Source of the DNA: Euclidia mi | Taxonomy: Eukaryota; Arthropoda; Insecta; Lepidoptera; Erebidae | Assembly (NCBI GenBank): GCA_944739405.2 | Contig: OX123191.2 | Coordinates: forward strand, 5,994,830 to 6,058,829 | Reading direction: 5' to 3' | Length of the DNA stretch: 64,000 bases | Shown here: one piece after another, positions 12,401 through 22,274 of the stretch | Layout of the letters: each line of letters starts with the position of its first letter | Numbering within the stretch: the first letter of the stretch is position 1 | Made by a program: the position numbers and the translations under genes | The notes under the pieces: model-generated | Databases searched by the model: none | Told to the model about the DNA's origin: nothing | Seen by the model: the letters and a program-made list of their open reading frames with translations, nothing else

Positions 12401-13092
12401 GTGCCCAATTCCGTCCCTTTTTTGAGCAACACTTCCTTGTCACTTGCATTTAGTGCGCGTACTGATGAAACTTTGGTACCCCTTACCAAGGTTCGTGCAA
12501 TCTTCCACGAGGCATCTTCCTCTAGGCCTTCGATAATTACGCAGCGGTTACCTCGACCAGAACTCCCGGGTAAACAAACCGGTACTACCGTTTCCGACCG
12601 CGGTTGAAGCGTGACATTCTTCAGGCAGTACACTTTTCCTGAAGTTGCGCCTTCCATGAAGACTTCTTCCGAGCCACATTTCAACACTCCTTGGTTAACA
12701 TCGATCTCGCAGTGATACTTCCGCATGAAGTCTAGGCCTAAGATGCAGTCGTCCACTATATCGGCCACGATGACTTTGTGACTGTAAATTTTGTTGCCTA
12801 GCTTCAGATCCACCTCCATTTCACCTCGGACGGTTATGTGCTGACCAGTAGCTGTTCTCAGATTCACACATTCATTGTTCCTGAAGAAGCCCCGAAGAAC
12901 CCGTCTTGCCAGATGGAAACCGACGACTGTCCGAGAAGCACCCGTGTCCAATGTCAGCTTGCATGGTGTTCTGTTAATTTCGCCTTCGATGATCAGGCTG
13001 TTCCCGTCGCATGATTGCGAGATCGAGATACTTGGGGCTCTTCCATTACCAGCCAGCACCCGCCCCGCAGTCCTGGCTTCTACTCGTTTCCC
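9486..13092 (-). pseudogene. pol: gypsy pol: protease, RT, RNase H, integrase (broken)
   Basis: From the -1 frameshift site the first part encodes a retropepsin (LTLDTGASRTVV, active site D-T-G near 12955) and the start of the reverse transcriptase (VVLVKKKDGSMRFCVDYR). A TAA at 11893-11895 interrupts it. The frame then shifts near 11740, another stop lies at 11704-11706, and the YxDD catalytic box is missing: the text reads VVVDIII near 11675-11695. Downstream are RNase H (FIVDTDASNTGIGGVL), the integrase HHCC finger (H...H, C-R-K-C-T-S-C), the integrase core (IALDVTGPF, IHSDQGRNFESE, then YHPQSDG), a stop at 10044-10046, and the integrase C-terminal domain ending at 9486 (ARWDGPYRII). In intact relatives this polyprotein reverse-transcribes the RNA and integrates the product. 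Here it cannot. Confidence 0.9.
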
Positions 13093-14408
13093 TGCTCTCG
13101 CTGCCTGGCAGGCACATCAGGCGACCCCTTTGGTGGAGACAGCGTGTCACCAGGCTGCCTACGCTTTGGGCAGCTCAAGCGGATATGGCGTCTTTCTCCG
13201 CAGTTGTAGCACCGAGGTGACGACACAAATTCCCTGATGCGGTGACCTCGGTCGTCGCGTCGCACTGCTTCCACCTCCAGAGCGTGGGCTAAGGCATCCT
13301 TGAGGTCCTTGAAGTGCCCAAGCCTCACTGCTGCTCTTACCTCCAGGTCCCGGATCTCATCCGTAAACGCCTGTACGAGGTTCCCATCAATAAGCGCAGG
13401 AGACGACTGGTATGCCTTCCTGACCAGCTTTTCCACCTCTAGAGCCCACTGCTGCAGAGTTTCTCTGGTGCGTTGCGTCCTGTCCTTCAGCTGAGCACGA
13501 TACACATGTTCGAGGTGCGCGTCTCCGTACCTCGCCTCCAGCGCCTCAAGAAGCCTCTCGTAGGTGACGTCTTGTCCGAGTGCCTCCAACACTGTCAAGG
13601 CCCGGTCGCGAAGGCCCAAGGTTAGGGCGGTTAAGGCCTGTTCTTTGGTCCACCCATTCGATCGCATCACAGCCTCAAACTGGATCTTGTATGCAGACCA
13701 TGATGACGAGCCATCAAATGGTGGAACCTTAAACCCACGAGGTGAGGGCACTACAGTCGCAGATGTCACTTCGTTGGATCCGAGCCCACGCAATCTCCTC
13801 TCCACTTCAGCGACACAGGTGTCGTGATGGTCGTGTACACGCTTCTCTATAGAGGCGACGCGAGTCTCATGCTGGTCGTGTACGAGCTTCTCCACGTCGC
13901 TGATACGAGCCTCGTGCTGCTGGAGCTCCTCCTTTACCACCTTCAGGTCCTTCCCTACAGCGGCGCTGAGGTCTTTCATCACCACCAGCTGTTCCTCCAA
14001 ACGGCGGGCCTGCTCCTCCTTGTCGCGCTGCAGCTGTTCCTCTAGGCGGCGCGCGTGCTCTTCTTGACGGCGAGCCTGCTCCTCTTGTCGACGAGCCTGC
14101 TCCTGTTGACGGCGGTCCTGCTCCTCTTGACGGTGGGCCTGCTCCTCCTTGTCGCGCTGTCGCTGTTCTTCCATGCGGCGCGCGTGCTCCTCTTGACGGT
14201 GGGCCTGCTCCTGCATGAACGCCATCAGAGCCGCGATGTCGGGCACCGCCATGGAGTGTGCGCTTGCAGGCTCCACTGCAGCCGCGGAGTCGCCTGATCC
14301 ACCAGACGATGGAGAAGGAACGTCTCCGAAGCGTCTCTGGTCCAGGTCTTGCTGGCGCTGGTTCCTGGTACGCACACCTTCAGTTTCTTCTTTCGGCATA
14401 ACCGGCAT
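13080..14408 (-). CDS. gag: gypsy Gag protein
   Basis: An open frame of 442 codons that begins with ATG 14 bases after the primer-binding site. It is the structural protein that would package element RNA. About residues 60-160 are a coiled coil built from EEQARRQ-like heptads. Residues about 165-210 contain a repeated V-H-D-[QH]-[HL]-E-T unit. About 225-380 is a capsid-like region starting PPFDGSSSWSAYKIQFEAV. A CCHC zinc knuckle (CYNCGERRHIRLSC) lies at residues 400-413. The last codons before the TAG at 13080-13082 carry the slippery heptamer that leads into pol. The truncated second copy at 25131 is nearly identical but has fewer heptads. Confidence 0.9.
   Translation of the reverse strand: MPVMPKEETEGVRTRNQRQQDLDQRRFGDVPSPSSGGSGDSAAAVEPASAHSMAVPDIAALMAFMQEQAHRQEEHARRMEEQRQRDKEEQAHRQEEQDRRQQEQARRQEEQARRQEEHARRLEEQLQRDKEEQARRLEEQLVVMKDLSAAVGKDLKVVKEELQQHEARISDVEKLVHDQHETRVASIEKRVHDHHDTCVAEVERRLRGLGSNEVTSATVVPSPRGFKVPPFDGSSSWSAYKIQFEAVMRSNGWTKEQALTALTLGLRDRALTVLEALGQDVTYERLLEALEARYGDAHLEHVYRAQLKDRTQRTRETLQQWALEVEKLVRKAYQSSPALIDGNLVQAFTDEIRDLEVRAAVRLGHFKDLKDALAHALEVEAVRRDDRGHRIREFVSSPRCYNCGERRHIRLSCPKRRQPGDTLSPPKGSPDVPARQREQGNE
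13086..13092 (-). promoter_or_regulatory. -1 ribosomal frameshift site (GGGAAAC) between gag and pol
   Basis: The minus strand reads G GGA AAC in the gag frame, the X-XXY-YYZ form of a -1 slippery heptamer, one codon before the gag stop. Slipping back one base enters the pol frame, which is open from there into the protease. A possible stimulatory stem follows: AGCCAG pairs with CTGGCT across a G-rich loop. Confidence 0.7.
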
Positions 14409-14421
14409 AATTTATCCCTTT

Positions 14422-14433
14422 CTTCTGACACCA
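14422..14433 (-). other. Primer-binding site
   Basis: Three bases inside the 5' LTR the minus strand reads TGGTGTCAGAAG, which would pair with a tRNA 3' end finishing ...CTTCTGACACCA (a leucine-type tRNA by my recollection of related elements). The same site with the same spacing is at 25106-25117. Confidence 0.75.
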
Positions 14434-14436
14434 ATT

Positions 14437-14849
14437 TGTTACGAGCTGGGGTTCGACGATGAATTATAGCTCACTATGCCACTTAAACTGAACTTTATTC
14501 ACTAACACAATAACACTAGATACACACACTTAATTTTCCAACACTAATAAAACACACTATTCACACCACTAGTACAACACTAAACACTTCCGAATTACTT
14601 TCTTCGCTTCTTGTTTATCGCTTCGCTATTCACTTGTTACTGTCCGGTCCGTTCGCTCGCATTCTATTTATACTGGCCGGATAACATCACTAGCGCATTC
14701 CAGATACTTCCACAAAACTGTCGAATAATCGCGAACAGTCTATGCTCGATACAGCAACGCCATCTAGTACAGAGTAGCTGAATTACCTTTAAACTACCGA
14801 TACATTCAATCTCTTCTAGTACCCCCATTCACCGATAGATGGCGTAACA
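14437..14849 (-). repeat. 5' LTR of the gypsy element
   Basis: A 413-bp terminal repeat next to the primer-binding site. The U3 part matches the 3' LTR well. The R/U5 part differs by many substitutions and indels. Confidence 0.9.
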
Positions 14850-14853
14850 GTAT

Positions 14854-15137
14854 CTACGATGCATCCTTTGATAAACTTGGAAGTAGATCTACGGGGATAC
14901 AAAAGATGGCGGACGGGATTTTTTTGAAGTCGATATGGGTATCGTTTCCGATATTTTAAGGAATGGGGAATTCAATATTATATAAAAATCTATGTTTGTT
15001 TTTGCATCATTTTTAGACCCTGGAATGATAAGAGATTAAGCGCTAAGTCAATGGTAACTTTGAAGATGGGGCTTGGAAAAAAGGGAATTAAATAAAAACT
15101 CTTAAAAAGGCGATACGGAGTTCGCTGGGTCAGCTAG
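14854..15137 (+). mobile_element. Helitron-like element, 3' part
   Basis: The block shares sequence with the minus-strand element at 30008-30855 (for example GATGGCGGACGGG and GGGTATCGT), and ends GGGTCAGCTAG followed by T. A short GCGA/TCGC stem lies about 10 bases before the end. A CTAG terminus with a nearby hairpin and no target duplication is the Helitron pattern. The gypsy element interrupts its left side. Confidence 0.6.
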
Positions 15138-15319
15138 TACTAATATATAATGTATAAGGCTGAAGAGTTTGTTCGGTTGAACGCGCTAATCTCAGGAACT
15201 ACTGGTTCAATTTGAAAAATTATTTCAGTGGTAGATAGGCTATATACCATCGCGCTATAAGCGATAGGAGCTGAGCAGTAGCCTAAAATAACGCAGGTGT
15301 AACCGCGGGCATCCTCTAG
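15138..15319 (+). mobile_element. Short Helitron-like element, internally deleted
   Basis: Begins TACTAATATATAATG and GGCTGAAGAGTTTG, followed by AACGCGCTAATCTCAGGAAC, the 5' end typical of a non-autonomous moth Helitron family (resembling Lep1-type elements, from memory). It ends CCGCGGGCATCCTCTAG then T. It starts at the base after the CTAG of the preceding element, so the two are head to tail. Confidence 0.6.
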
Positions 15320-16047
15320 TTTGATATATACGTTATTACTAACTTTCAAGAAAATCTGTAAAAATAACAAATTCCATGCACTCTCACTAACTTCTGCGTC
15401 TATTAGCAGTTGAACATCGTCATAGATTAATGTACGACAAGCTCTTTGTTATCGAAGTTCAACGGAAGTTTTATTTTCAGGAATAATTATCATCAGACGT
15501 GCCATAATGTTCGTACTTTTGAAATTTAACGTTTTGTTATGAGTGCATTTAGAGCAAGTCCGTTTAGACCAAAGAAATATAACCTAAGGCATAGAAGTAA
15601 CACTAAATAACAACAGCGGTTGCTATGATTGATATCTTCTTTTTAATGGCACATGCAGTATGATAGAAAGAGCTGTCGATAGGTTTAGCAGCACGCTCTT
15701 ATAGCAGCCTCGTGGTAGGCAAACAGTAGACAAAACATAGAGTTAGGAAACCGAGTGTTGTTCGTAACAGTGATGATTTATCGATAAATATTTTTGGTCA
15801 AATGTCTAACTTTAGTATGTGTCGATATATTTAAACCGTAGAAGTAAACAACTAAAATATTGAAATGGTAGTTTTTGCTGTTGACGCCGGACAGTGCTTT
15901 GCAAAGACTTGCCAGACAGACAGTACCTACTAAAAAATCACGTGTTTAATTGTTCGTTTTAGCCATAAAATCTATTGACAAAAAGTTTTCATAAACTAAT
16001 GAGCGATGCGTTGCGATGCGATGCTAAAAAACTATCACTTAGGTTAT

Positions 16048-16297
16048 GTACATACATACATACATAGACTCACGCCTGTTTCCCGGAGGGGTAGGCAGAG
16101 ACTACGGAACGCCATTTGCAACGATCCTGACATACCTCACTTGCTTCACTCACTCCCATCAAGTTTCTCATGCATGCTCTTCTGTTAAGGGTACTTCTGA
16201 CTTTACCTTTTTTCAGGATGTCTCCAATCTGGTCATAGAACGTTCTCCTAGGTCTTCCCCTTTGTCCTGTCCCATTCACACTAGCCATTCCATTAGA
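16048..16297 (-). mobile_element. LINE 3' fragment with target duplication
   Basis: On the minus strand it encodes a LINE C-terminus (GQRGRPRRTFYDQIGDILKK, then RRACMRNLMGVSEA and CKWRSVVSAYP) and ends with CTACCCCTCCGGGAAACAGG and a TATG repeat tail. It is flanked by TTAGGTTATGTA and TTAGATTATGTA, a 12-bp duplication with one mismatch. The other arm of the inverted repeat has a single uninterrupted copy of that site. Confidence 0.75.
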
Positions 16298-16312
16298 TTA
16301 TGTATTGTACGA

Positions 16313-16480
16313 ATTATACGTTTTGGCCGATCCCGTGGGAATTTTGGGAAATCCCTTCTTAGTGCACCCCTACGGTCCCCAAGGAACATACATGCCAAGT
16401 TTCAGCTTCCTGCGCCCAATAGTTTCGGCTATAGCGTGTCTGTCAGTCAGTCAGTAACGCAAGGATATTATATATTAAGA
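16313..16480 (+). repeat. Dispersed repeat insertion
   Basis: Contains GCCGATCCCGTGGGAA, ACCCCTACGGTCCCCAAGGA and a GTCAGTCAGTCAG run. It is absent from arm 2, where GAATTATAC passes directly into AGATTGGC. A relative in reverse orientation is at 55125-55275. Confidence 0.6.
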
Positions 16481-16497
16481 TTGGCTAAAGCGGCACG

Positions 16498-16576
16498 GCA
16501 GGCTTTGGCAATTTGTTTTTGCCAAAGCCTGCCGATATGATACGAGGCAAATTTGTTTTTGCCTCGCATCATATCA
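16498..16576. repeat. Two adjacent near-perfect hairpins
   Basis: GGCAGGCTTTGGCAA pairs with TTGCCAAAGCCTGCC (loop TTTGTTT). Immediately after, GATATGATACGAGGCAAA pairs with TTTGCCTCGCATCATATC with one mismatch. Arm 2 has one plain copy of this sequence, so the inverted segment arose after the arms split. Confidence 0.7.
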
Positions 16577-16624
16577 CGTTGCTTGCTATCGCTAACGTTG
16601 GACACTGCTCGATTTTTTTAGAGT

Positions 16625-16865
16625 TGTAGGTAATCCGACTGCCACGCCGAAGCTAGCGGGTTTGATTCCCGCTCAAGTCAAACATTTGTGTGCATGAATA
16701 TGGATGTTTGTCTTGGTCTGGATGGTACTATGTATAATATGTAATATATTTACAGAAAAGTATATATGCATGTTTATCGATTGTCTAGTACCCGTAGTAC
16801 AAGATATGCTTAGTTTGGGACCAGATCATGTTGTGTGAATGTGAAAGAATATTATATTTTAGTGA
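16625..16865 (+). repeat. tRNA-headed SINE (family S3)
   Basis: Begins with a tRNA-like head whose B box is GGGTTTGATTCCCGC, followed by CAAACATTTGTGTGCATGAA and TTTGTCTTGGTCTGGATGG. The same insertion is at the matching place in arm 2 (37625-37870). A third copy is at 57625-57880. Confidence 0.7.
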
Positions 16866-17004
16866 CTACAAGGCAAGACGTCTTTGATCAGTCAGGATAG
16901 CACTAATATGATAAATAATATAGAAGTAGGTAGATTAATAATTAAAATCGTTGTAATGATTATATTTTATTAATATGTTCAAACTAAAATTACACACTTT
17001 TTGT

Positions 17005-17224
17005 TTAGCTTTGGATAAATAATTCTACCGGGTGTGCAATGTCCGGGCATAAATGTAATGTAGGCACAGCTTTCGGTTTTAAACGACGCCAGGTGCTTTT
17101 TGTCTTTAAAAAACAGTCTTCCTCAAAATGACGTGAACAAATACTATGGTACTTCTGCTAAATCAAACTAGGCCGTCCAACGGCATTTATCCAAAGTTTT
17201 CTTGTGACGTCATTAATAGGCAAC
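17005..17224 (-). pseudogene. THAP zinc-finger domain exon, broken (arm 1)
   Basis: After a good acceptor (TTTTTTATTACAG on the minus strand) the exon encodes the later part of a THAP domain: VTRKLWINAVGR, an in-frame TAG, then KYHSICSRHFEEDCF, RRLKPKAVPTLHLCP. THAP is a C2CH zinc-coordinating DNA-binding domain found in host regulators and in P-element-like and Kolobok-like transposases. The C-x-x-x-H pair (CSRHF) and the terminal A-V-P-T box are present. The first Cys pair would be on an upstream exon that I cannot find. The TAG is shared with arm 2, so it predates the duplication or marks unusual splicing. Confidence 0.7.
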
Positions 17225-18105
17225 CTGTAATAAAAAACACCTTCTTAATAATAAAAAATGCTACTCACATCCCTAATCCATTTACTATTTTTTTATAGAT
17301 GCAAAAATGTAAGCCTACACACACGCGCGTACACTGGAACACTTGGTTTTAGGTTAATAGACGCTACTTTTAAGGTAGGTATGTAAGTAAATTATGTACA
17401 TTAAACTGCGCTTACTACCTATCGAACGCGCGATAGAAAATTAGACCGCTGGACGTCTTTGTTTATTGCCAACTTAGCAGCCGCGGCTACCCGCTGTCGC
17501 TTCCAGCTACAGTTTTACATTCATCTCCGATAGTTAGTTTCCGTATTTATCCCTCATTCAAAAAACATCGATATCTCCTTTCACTGTCAAATCCCATCAC
17601 TAAGGCTATTAAATCAATAAATGTACAAAATAACAATTTGTGAGTTAAATTCATAACACATGCGTATGCAAGCTGTTCCTTTGATTTGCAATAGAATGAT
17701 ATTGTGTAAACGTAACACTCATTATAGCATTAATACGAGAAAAGTAAATAAATTTGTTGGAAAAGTCTGACTCACTGCTAGAAGATAAAGTTTCACCTGT
17801 TATTTTCGTTCCGAGAATAGCGGAATCGACATCCCGATATCACATACACGATGTGTATTCATTAATGAGTACACTTTTTAATTATTATAAGCTTACTTAC
17901 TATTTAAATGCAAAAAAGTTATCAAAAATGTAAACACAAACGTCCAACATATTTTACACTGATGACAGATCACAGCAGGGCTATTTTGACGTTATGATTA
18001 ACCAACTAAGACCAACTGACATTACATGTTGCACGTTCGGTATAAGGAAATTTATAGGGCATGTTCTCTCTAGTCTAAACGTAGTCCAACCTCTCTGGTT
18101 TAGAC

Positions 18106-19095
18106 GGCTCCATCTAAATGGCAACAGTGGCATAAATTGTACGACCACTTGTATATCAGTCTCTTTTGATGGACCGACAAAACAAACGGGATAACGGGTT
18201 CTTACGGTTACAGGACTGATGGGTCTTATCGTGTCCTTGCGTAGCAACAGAAAACTGTTTACTAAACAGTTCGCAGTGTTGCGGTCCTTCCTCGATCGTC
18301 CTTCCCTACATATTTTCCACTTACATTGCTGAAGTGCTAACACGGTCTTCACACACCCCATTACAGCCCTTCGCAATGTACAGGAAAAAGTCTTCCTTGA
18401 TGTTTCATGGTAGCACTGTGAGTTAAAAGGAGGATTTGGCCTACTATACCACGCTGATCAGTCGTATTGGTGTAGGGCTTTCCAAATTTTCCGTCTTTTC
18501 GCAAAGATAAATTTAACTCGTGTTAGCAACCGTCTTATCAAAACGGACACAGTGACATTTTTTCATTTTGGCTCAATATAATGTTACCAAATGAGTCGGT
18601 TAGACACTTAAATAATTATCTCAAATCTGAAACAAGCGGTCGAAAACTATGCCTATCTTAACAAGAAAGACATTCATTATGAAATCAGACGCGAACATCG
18701 TCGCGTGTCACGTTGTTTGTCTTCGGGGCTACCGTCAAATAGGGTGAAAGACCTAAATATTGATTGATGTTTCAGAGAGATAGACGATAATTTTTTTTTT
18801 CACTGTATTGTTGTGTGTTTATCCTGTGTAGATAATATAATCATTCAAGGAATTATCGAGAATCATTTGCTGTGCAATGTATTTGTTTCATCTTACGTTC
18901 GTATTCGTTTGTGCCTCTGAAAGTGCATTGAAATTCACGCACATTTGCACGAATTTCAGGTAGACCCAGACTAACGTAGGAACGTAAAAAAACACAGATA
19001 CACACAAAAATTATCGTCATTAAATTCAAAAGAAAACCGTGAATTGTATAACGCATAATTTATTTTCACCACGGAACTGTTACACCAGAACATAA
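18106..19095. other. Non-coding stretch with a repeat fragment
   Basis: About 18415-18560 resembles the dispersed repeat at 109-242 and 33640-33840 (GGATTTGGCCTACTATACCACG). The rest is AT-rich with no recognised content. Confidence 0.45.
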
Positions 19096-19260
19096 TAATG
19101 ACCGACCGGACCTGTAAATAAATAAAAATAAAATAAAAAAGCCTTTTATTTCATGCAGTTAACATTAATTTAGTAATAATTTAAAAAATTTAAATCTAAG
19201 GTGTAACTATATTTCTAGCTTAGTAATAATTGATTTCTAGTTATATTATTTAATATAATA

Positions 19261-22193
19261 TTACGCTCCTAGTTCGTCTGCAGGAACCCCTCCTCGGGTG
19301 AAGGCCTCCTCCAAAGAATTCCATCGCTCCCTGTCTTGAGCTATTTGTACCCAGGATCGGCTAGCCGTCTTGGTTAATTCGTCTTGCCATTTCATAAATG
19401 GTCTGCCTCTGTGACGTTTGCCCGCAGGGCCGGTCCACAATGTTACCTTTTTGGTCCATCTTCCATCCTGTAGTCGAGCGACATGGCCCGCCCATTTCCA
19501 TTTCAGTTTCATACCATGGTGGAGAGTGTCGGTCGCCTTTGTTATGTCTCTAATTTTTGTGTGTCTTATTTTTTGTATTTTTCTTATTTTTAGCATACTG
19601 CGTTCCAAACCTCTTTGGCAAGTAGTTATTTTATTTCTTGTTTTTAAGTTGTATTTCCAGGTCTGGCAGGCGTACAGTAAGCATGACAGGAGACAAGTGT
19701 TCATGACTTTGGTTTTGATTTGTACTGGCATATTACTCTTGAATATTTCTTTGAGGTTCCAGTACTTGTTCCAGGTGAGTTGGACACGCTGTTCTATTTC
19801 CGAGTGGTTGTTTTTTCTATCGAAACTAATTTGTTTTCCTAAATATATGTATTTATCCGTGTATTTTAGTATTTTGTCGTCGATCCATATTGATTTCCTT
19901 ACACTGCTATTTGTCATTAACATTGTTTTTGTGAGATTCATGTCTAGGCCTACTGTTTTGCTATGTGTGTTCAACGATTGTAGCATAAGCTGTAGTTGTG
20001 TGCTTGATTCCGATAAAAGTACCAAGTCGTCTGCGAAACGGAGATGACTCAGGTATTTTCTGTCGGTGTTTAAGCCGCAATTAGTCCAGTTTAGCTTTTT
20101 CATTATAGATTCCAGGATGGCAATGAACAATAGAGGGGACATTGGGTCGCCTTGTCTCACACCTCTCTTAATAGGGAAACTTGGCCCTGTTTTTTCCAGT
20201 TTAACTCTACCTGAACTGTTGGTATAAATGCTTTTGATCACCTCTATATATTCATTGTCCACCCCCTGCTCTTCCAGTGTGGCCCAGATGCTTGCGTGTG
20301 ACACAGTGTCGAAAGCTTTTTTGTAGTCTATATAAGCGATGTACAGAGTTTGCTGTTTTTCTTGGTACTTTTCAATTAGTAGATCTAGGGTGTGGATATG
20401 GTCGATTGTAGAATAATCTTTTCTAAATCCTGCTTGTTCTATAGGTGGGGCTGGTTCTAAAATAACACTTATTCTCTTGTTAATAAGGGAGGAAAAAAGT
20501 TTGTATATTCAGGGAAGCAAGCTTATTGGTCTATAGTTAGCGATGTCACATGGGTCCACCTTTTTATATATTAAGATAATATGTGATTCGGACCATTGTG
20601 TAGGTATGCTTGCTGATTCTATTATGCGGTTAAACAGGTGGGTTAGCGGTGCAGACAGCAGGTTACAAGCTGTTACCAATGCTTCGTTTGTGATGAGGTC
20701 TGGTCCGGGGCTTTTTTCCATTTTTAGCTTTTTTGTTGCTTCCACCACATCTTCTACTTCGAATGGTTTTATATGCTTGTCTGTTTTTCCCCATCTTATA
20801 TGTGTTTCTTTATTATAAGCGGTCGCGTGGTTTTGGTCGTTGTACAGGGTGTTGTAGAATTTTGTCGCTATATTTATGACATCGTTACGGTTAGTTATTG
20901 TTGTTTCTTCTTTGTTTAGACACTCCATCCATGTTTTTTCGTTCGCAGTTCTCTAAAAGCTCTTTTTGAACTGCCAGTTTGTTTTAGATGTTTTTCAATA
21001 GTGTCTGTTCTGTATCTTGCATAGTCGTATTTGATGCGCTTGCCTATGAGCTTATAAAGGGCTGAAACTTCATTTTTCATGGATCGCGTCTTATTTTTAC
21101 TTTTTTGTAGTATTTGTCTTCTCGTAATAAGTGCTTTTGTATTTTCTGATAATATATTTTGTTTTCCCCTTGTGTTTTTGTTTGCTGATCGAACATTTTG
21201 AAGGCTCTGTGTGATGGCATTAACAATTTTATCATAATATATTTGTATAGAAGATTCCTGAGAGTCTAGCAGCAGGTGTGAGGCGATGCACTCTCTATAT
21301 ATATTTATTTCCTCGTCGCTCTGCAAAGTAGATTTTTGCGAGGTTCTATATCTAATTCTATTATTTTTTAGTTTTTCCAGACTTAATGTTGCCCTCAGTG
21401 GTCTATGGTCGGACGGGTAATTGAGGTTTATTACCTCTATATTATGGAACATACTTGGTTTGTTTGACAAAATATAATCGATTTCATTTTTATGTACACC
21501 ATTTGGGGACCTCCATGTCCATCTGCGGTTTGGTTTCTTCTTGAAGAAGGTGTTTAAAATTGAAATTTTATTTTCAAGAGCGTAGTCGATCAATCTCTGT
21601 CCCCTGTGATTTCTCTCGCCATATCCGTTTAACTTCATTATGAGATGTTCGTCTATTTTTGGTTGGCCTATTTTTGCATTTAGGTCTCCCATGATTATAT
21701 AAGATTTGTGTGATAAATCTATGGCTTTATATAAATTTAAGTAGAAATTCTCAATATCTTCCTCGTTTGCTGATTCTGTTGGAGCATACACTTGGATAAG
21801 TGATAATTTGTTTCCTTGGAGATTTAGGTTTAATATTGCGACTCTGTCACTTATTCCTGTGAAGCTTGCAATGTTTTCTTTATGGCATTTATTTATCAAG
21901 AATCCTACTCCATACAGACCCTGTGTGAGCCCTATATAGCAGAGTATAAAGTTACTATATTCTTCTATTTTTGTTCCAAGTCTTCGTGTTTCTGATAGTC
22001 CGATGATATCGAATTTCACATTTTTCAGGGATTCGTGTAGTTCAATTAAGTGTTCGTATGATGAGAGTGTTCTTACGTTGTATGTTATTATGTAGAACTT
22101 GCTTAGTGTTTGTAATGTAGAGTTTGGTTTTTTATTAATGTTTCTAGTCTTGTTAGGTACTTTCTTCGGAGGGTTGTGGTCATAATCTTCCAC
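19261..22193 (-). pseudogene. RTE-like LINE ORF2: endonuclease and reverse transcriptase (two breaks)
   Basis: Starts at an ATG 82 bases after the ORF1 stop. The endonuclease has its family motifs in order: FYIITYNVRTL, IIGLSETRRLG, IIMGDLNAKIG, WRSPNGVHKNEIDYI and SDHRPLRATL. The RT follows with NYRPISLLP, QAGFRKDYSTIDHI, IDYKKAFDTVSH (motif A), GVRQGDPMSPLLF and LRFADDLVLL (motif C, both aspartates present), and a C-terminal LKWKWAGHVARLQDGRW segment typical of RTE-like elements. A run of six A residues (20934-20939, T on the plus strand) is where the frame changes between the two domains, and a TGA at 20509-20511 follows NYRPISLLP. Otherwise the frame is open. ORF2 would nick the target and reverse-transcribe the element RNA there. 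Confidence 0.88.
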
Positions 22194-22274
22194 GGTGACC
22201 AGTCGTTTTGGAAGATGAGTTTTGCTGTTTGAATGGGATTGCTTATATATCTTTCGGGAGGGGGGCGTTAATTG

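Larger units (their letters stand above)
9051..14849 (-). mobile_element. Ty3/gypsy-type LTR retrotransposon, full length
   Basis: The 5.8 kb element has LTRs at both ends, both running TGTTACG...CGTAACA, and is flanked by GTAT at 9047-9050 and 14850-14853. On the minus strand the order is 5' LTR, primer-binding site, gag, protease, reverse transcriptase, RNase H, integrase, polypurine tract, 3' LTR, which is the Ty3/gypsy order. Gag is open. Pol has lost its reading frame in several places, so the copy cannot move by itself. It lies in a Helitron-like element whose 3' end follows at 14854. Confidence 0.92.
15574..18105 (-). repeat. THAP-containing repeat, arm 1 of an inverted pair
   Basis: The block aligns along its whole length, in reverse orientation, with 36268-38460. 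Matching blocks include the stretches around 15765-15830, 16980-17230 and 17960-18100. By eye the arms differ by scattered substitutions. Arm 1 is longer because it carries two insertions (16048-16297 and about 16313-16480) and an extra hairpin at 16498-16576, none of which is in arm 2. Both arms hold the same THAP exon and the same S3 SINE. I could not find terminal inverted repeats or a target duplication shared by both copies. Confidence 0.75.

Noticed and set aside
15560..18107. CCGTTTAGACCA and TGGTTTAGACGG as terminal inverted repeats of the THAP unit
   Set aside because: They match with two mismatches at the edges of arm 1, but arm 2 has neither sequence outside its shared region, so they are not element ends.
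17981..18376. 131-codon minus-strand frame
   Set aside because: It crosses the edge of the THAP arm into unrelated sequence, so it cannot be a conserved gene of either.
19418..20047. 209-codon plus-strand frame
   Set aside because: It is the antisense shadow of the RTE-like reverse transcriptase.
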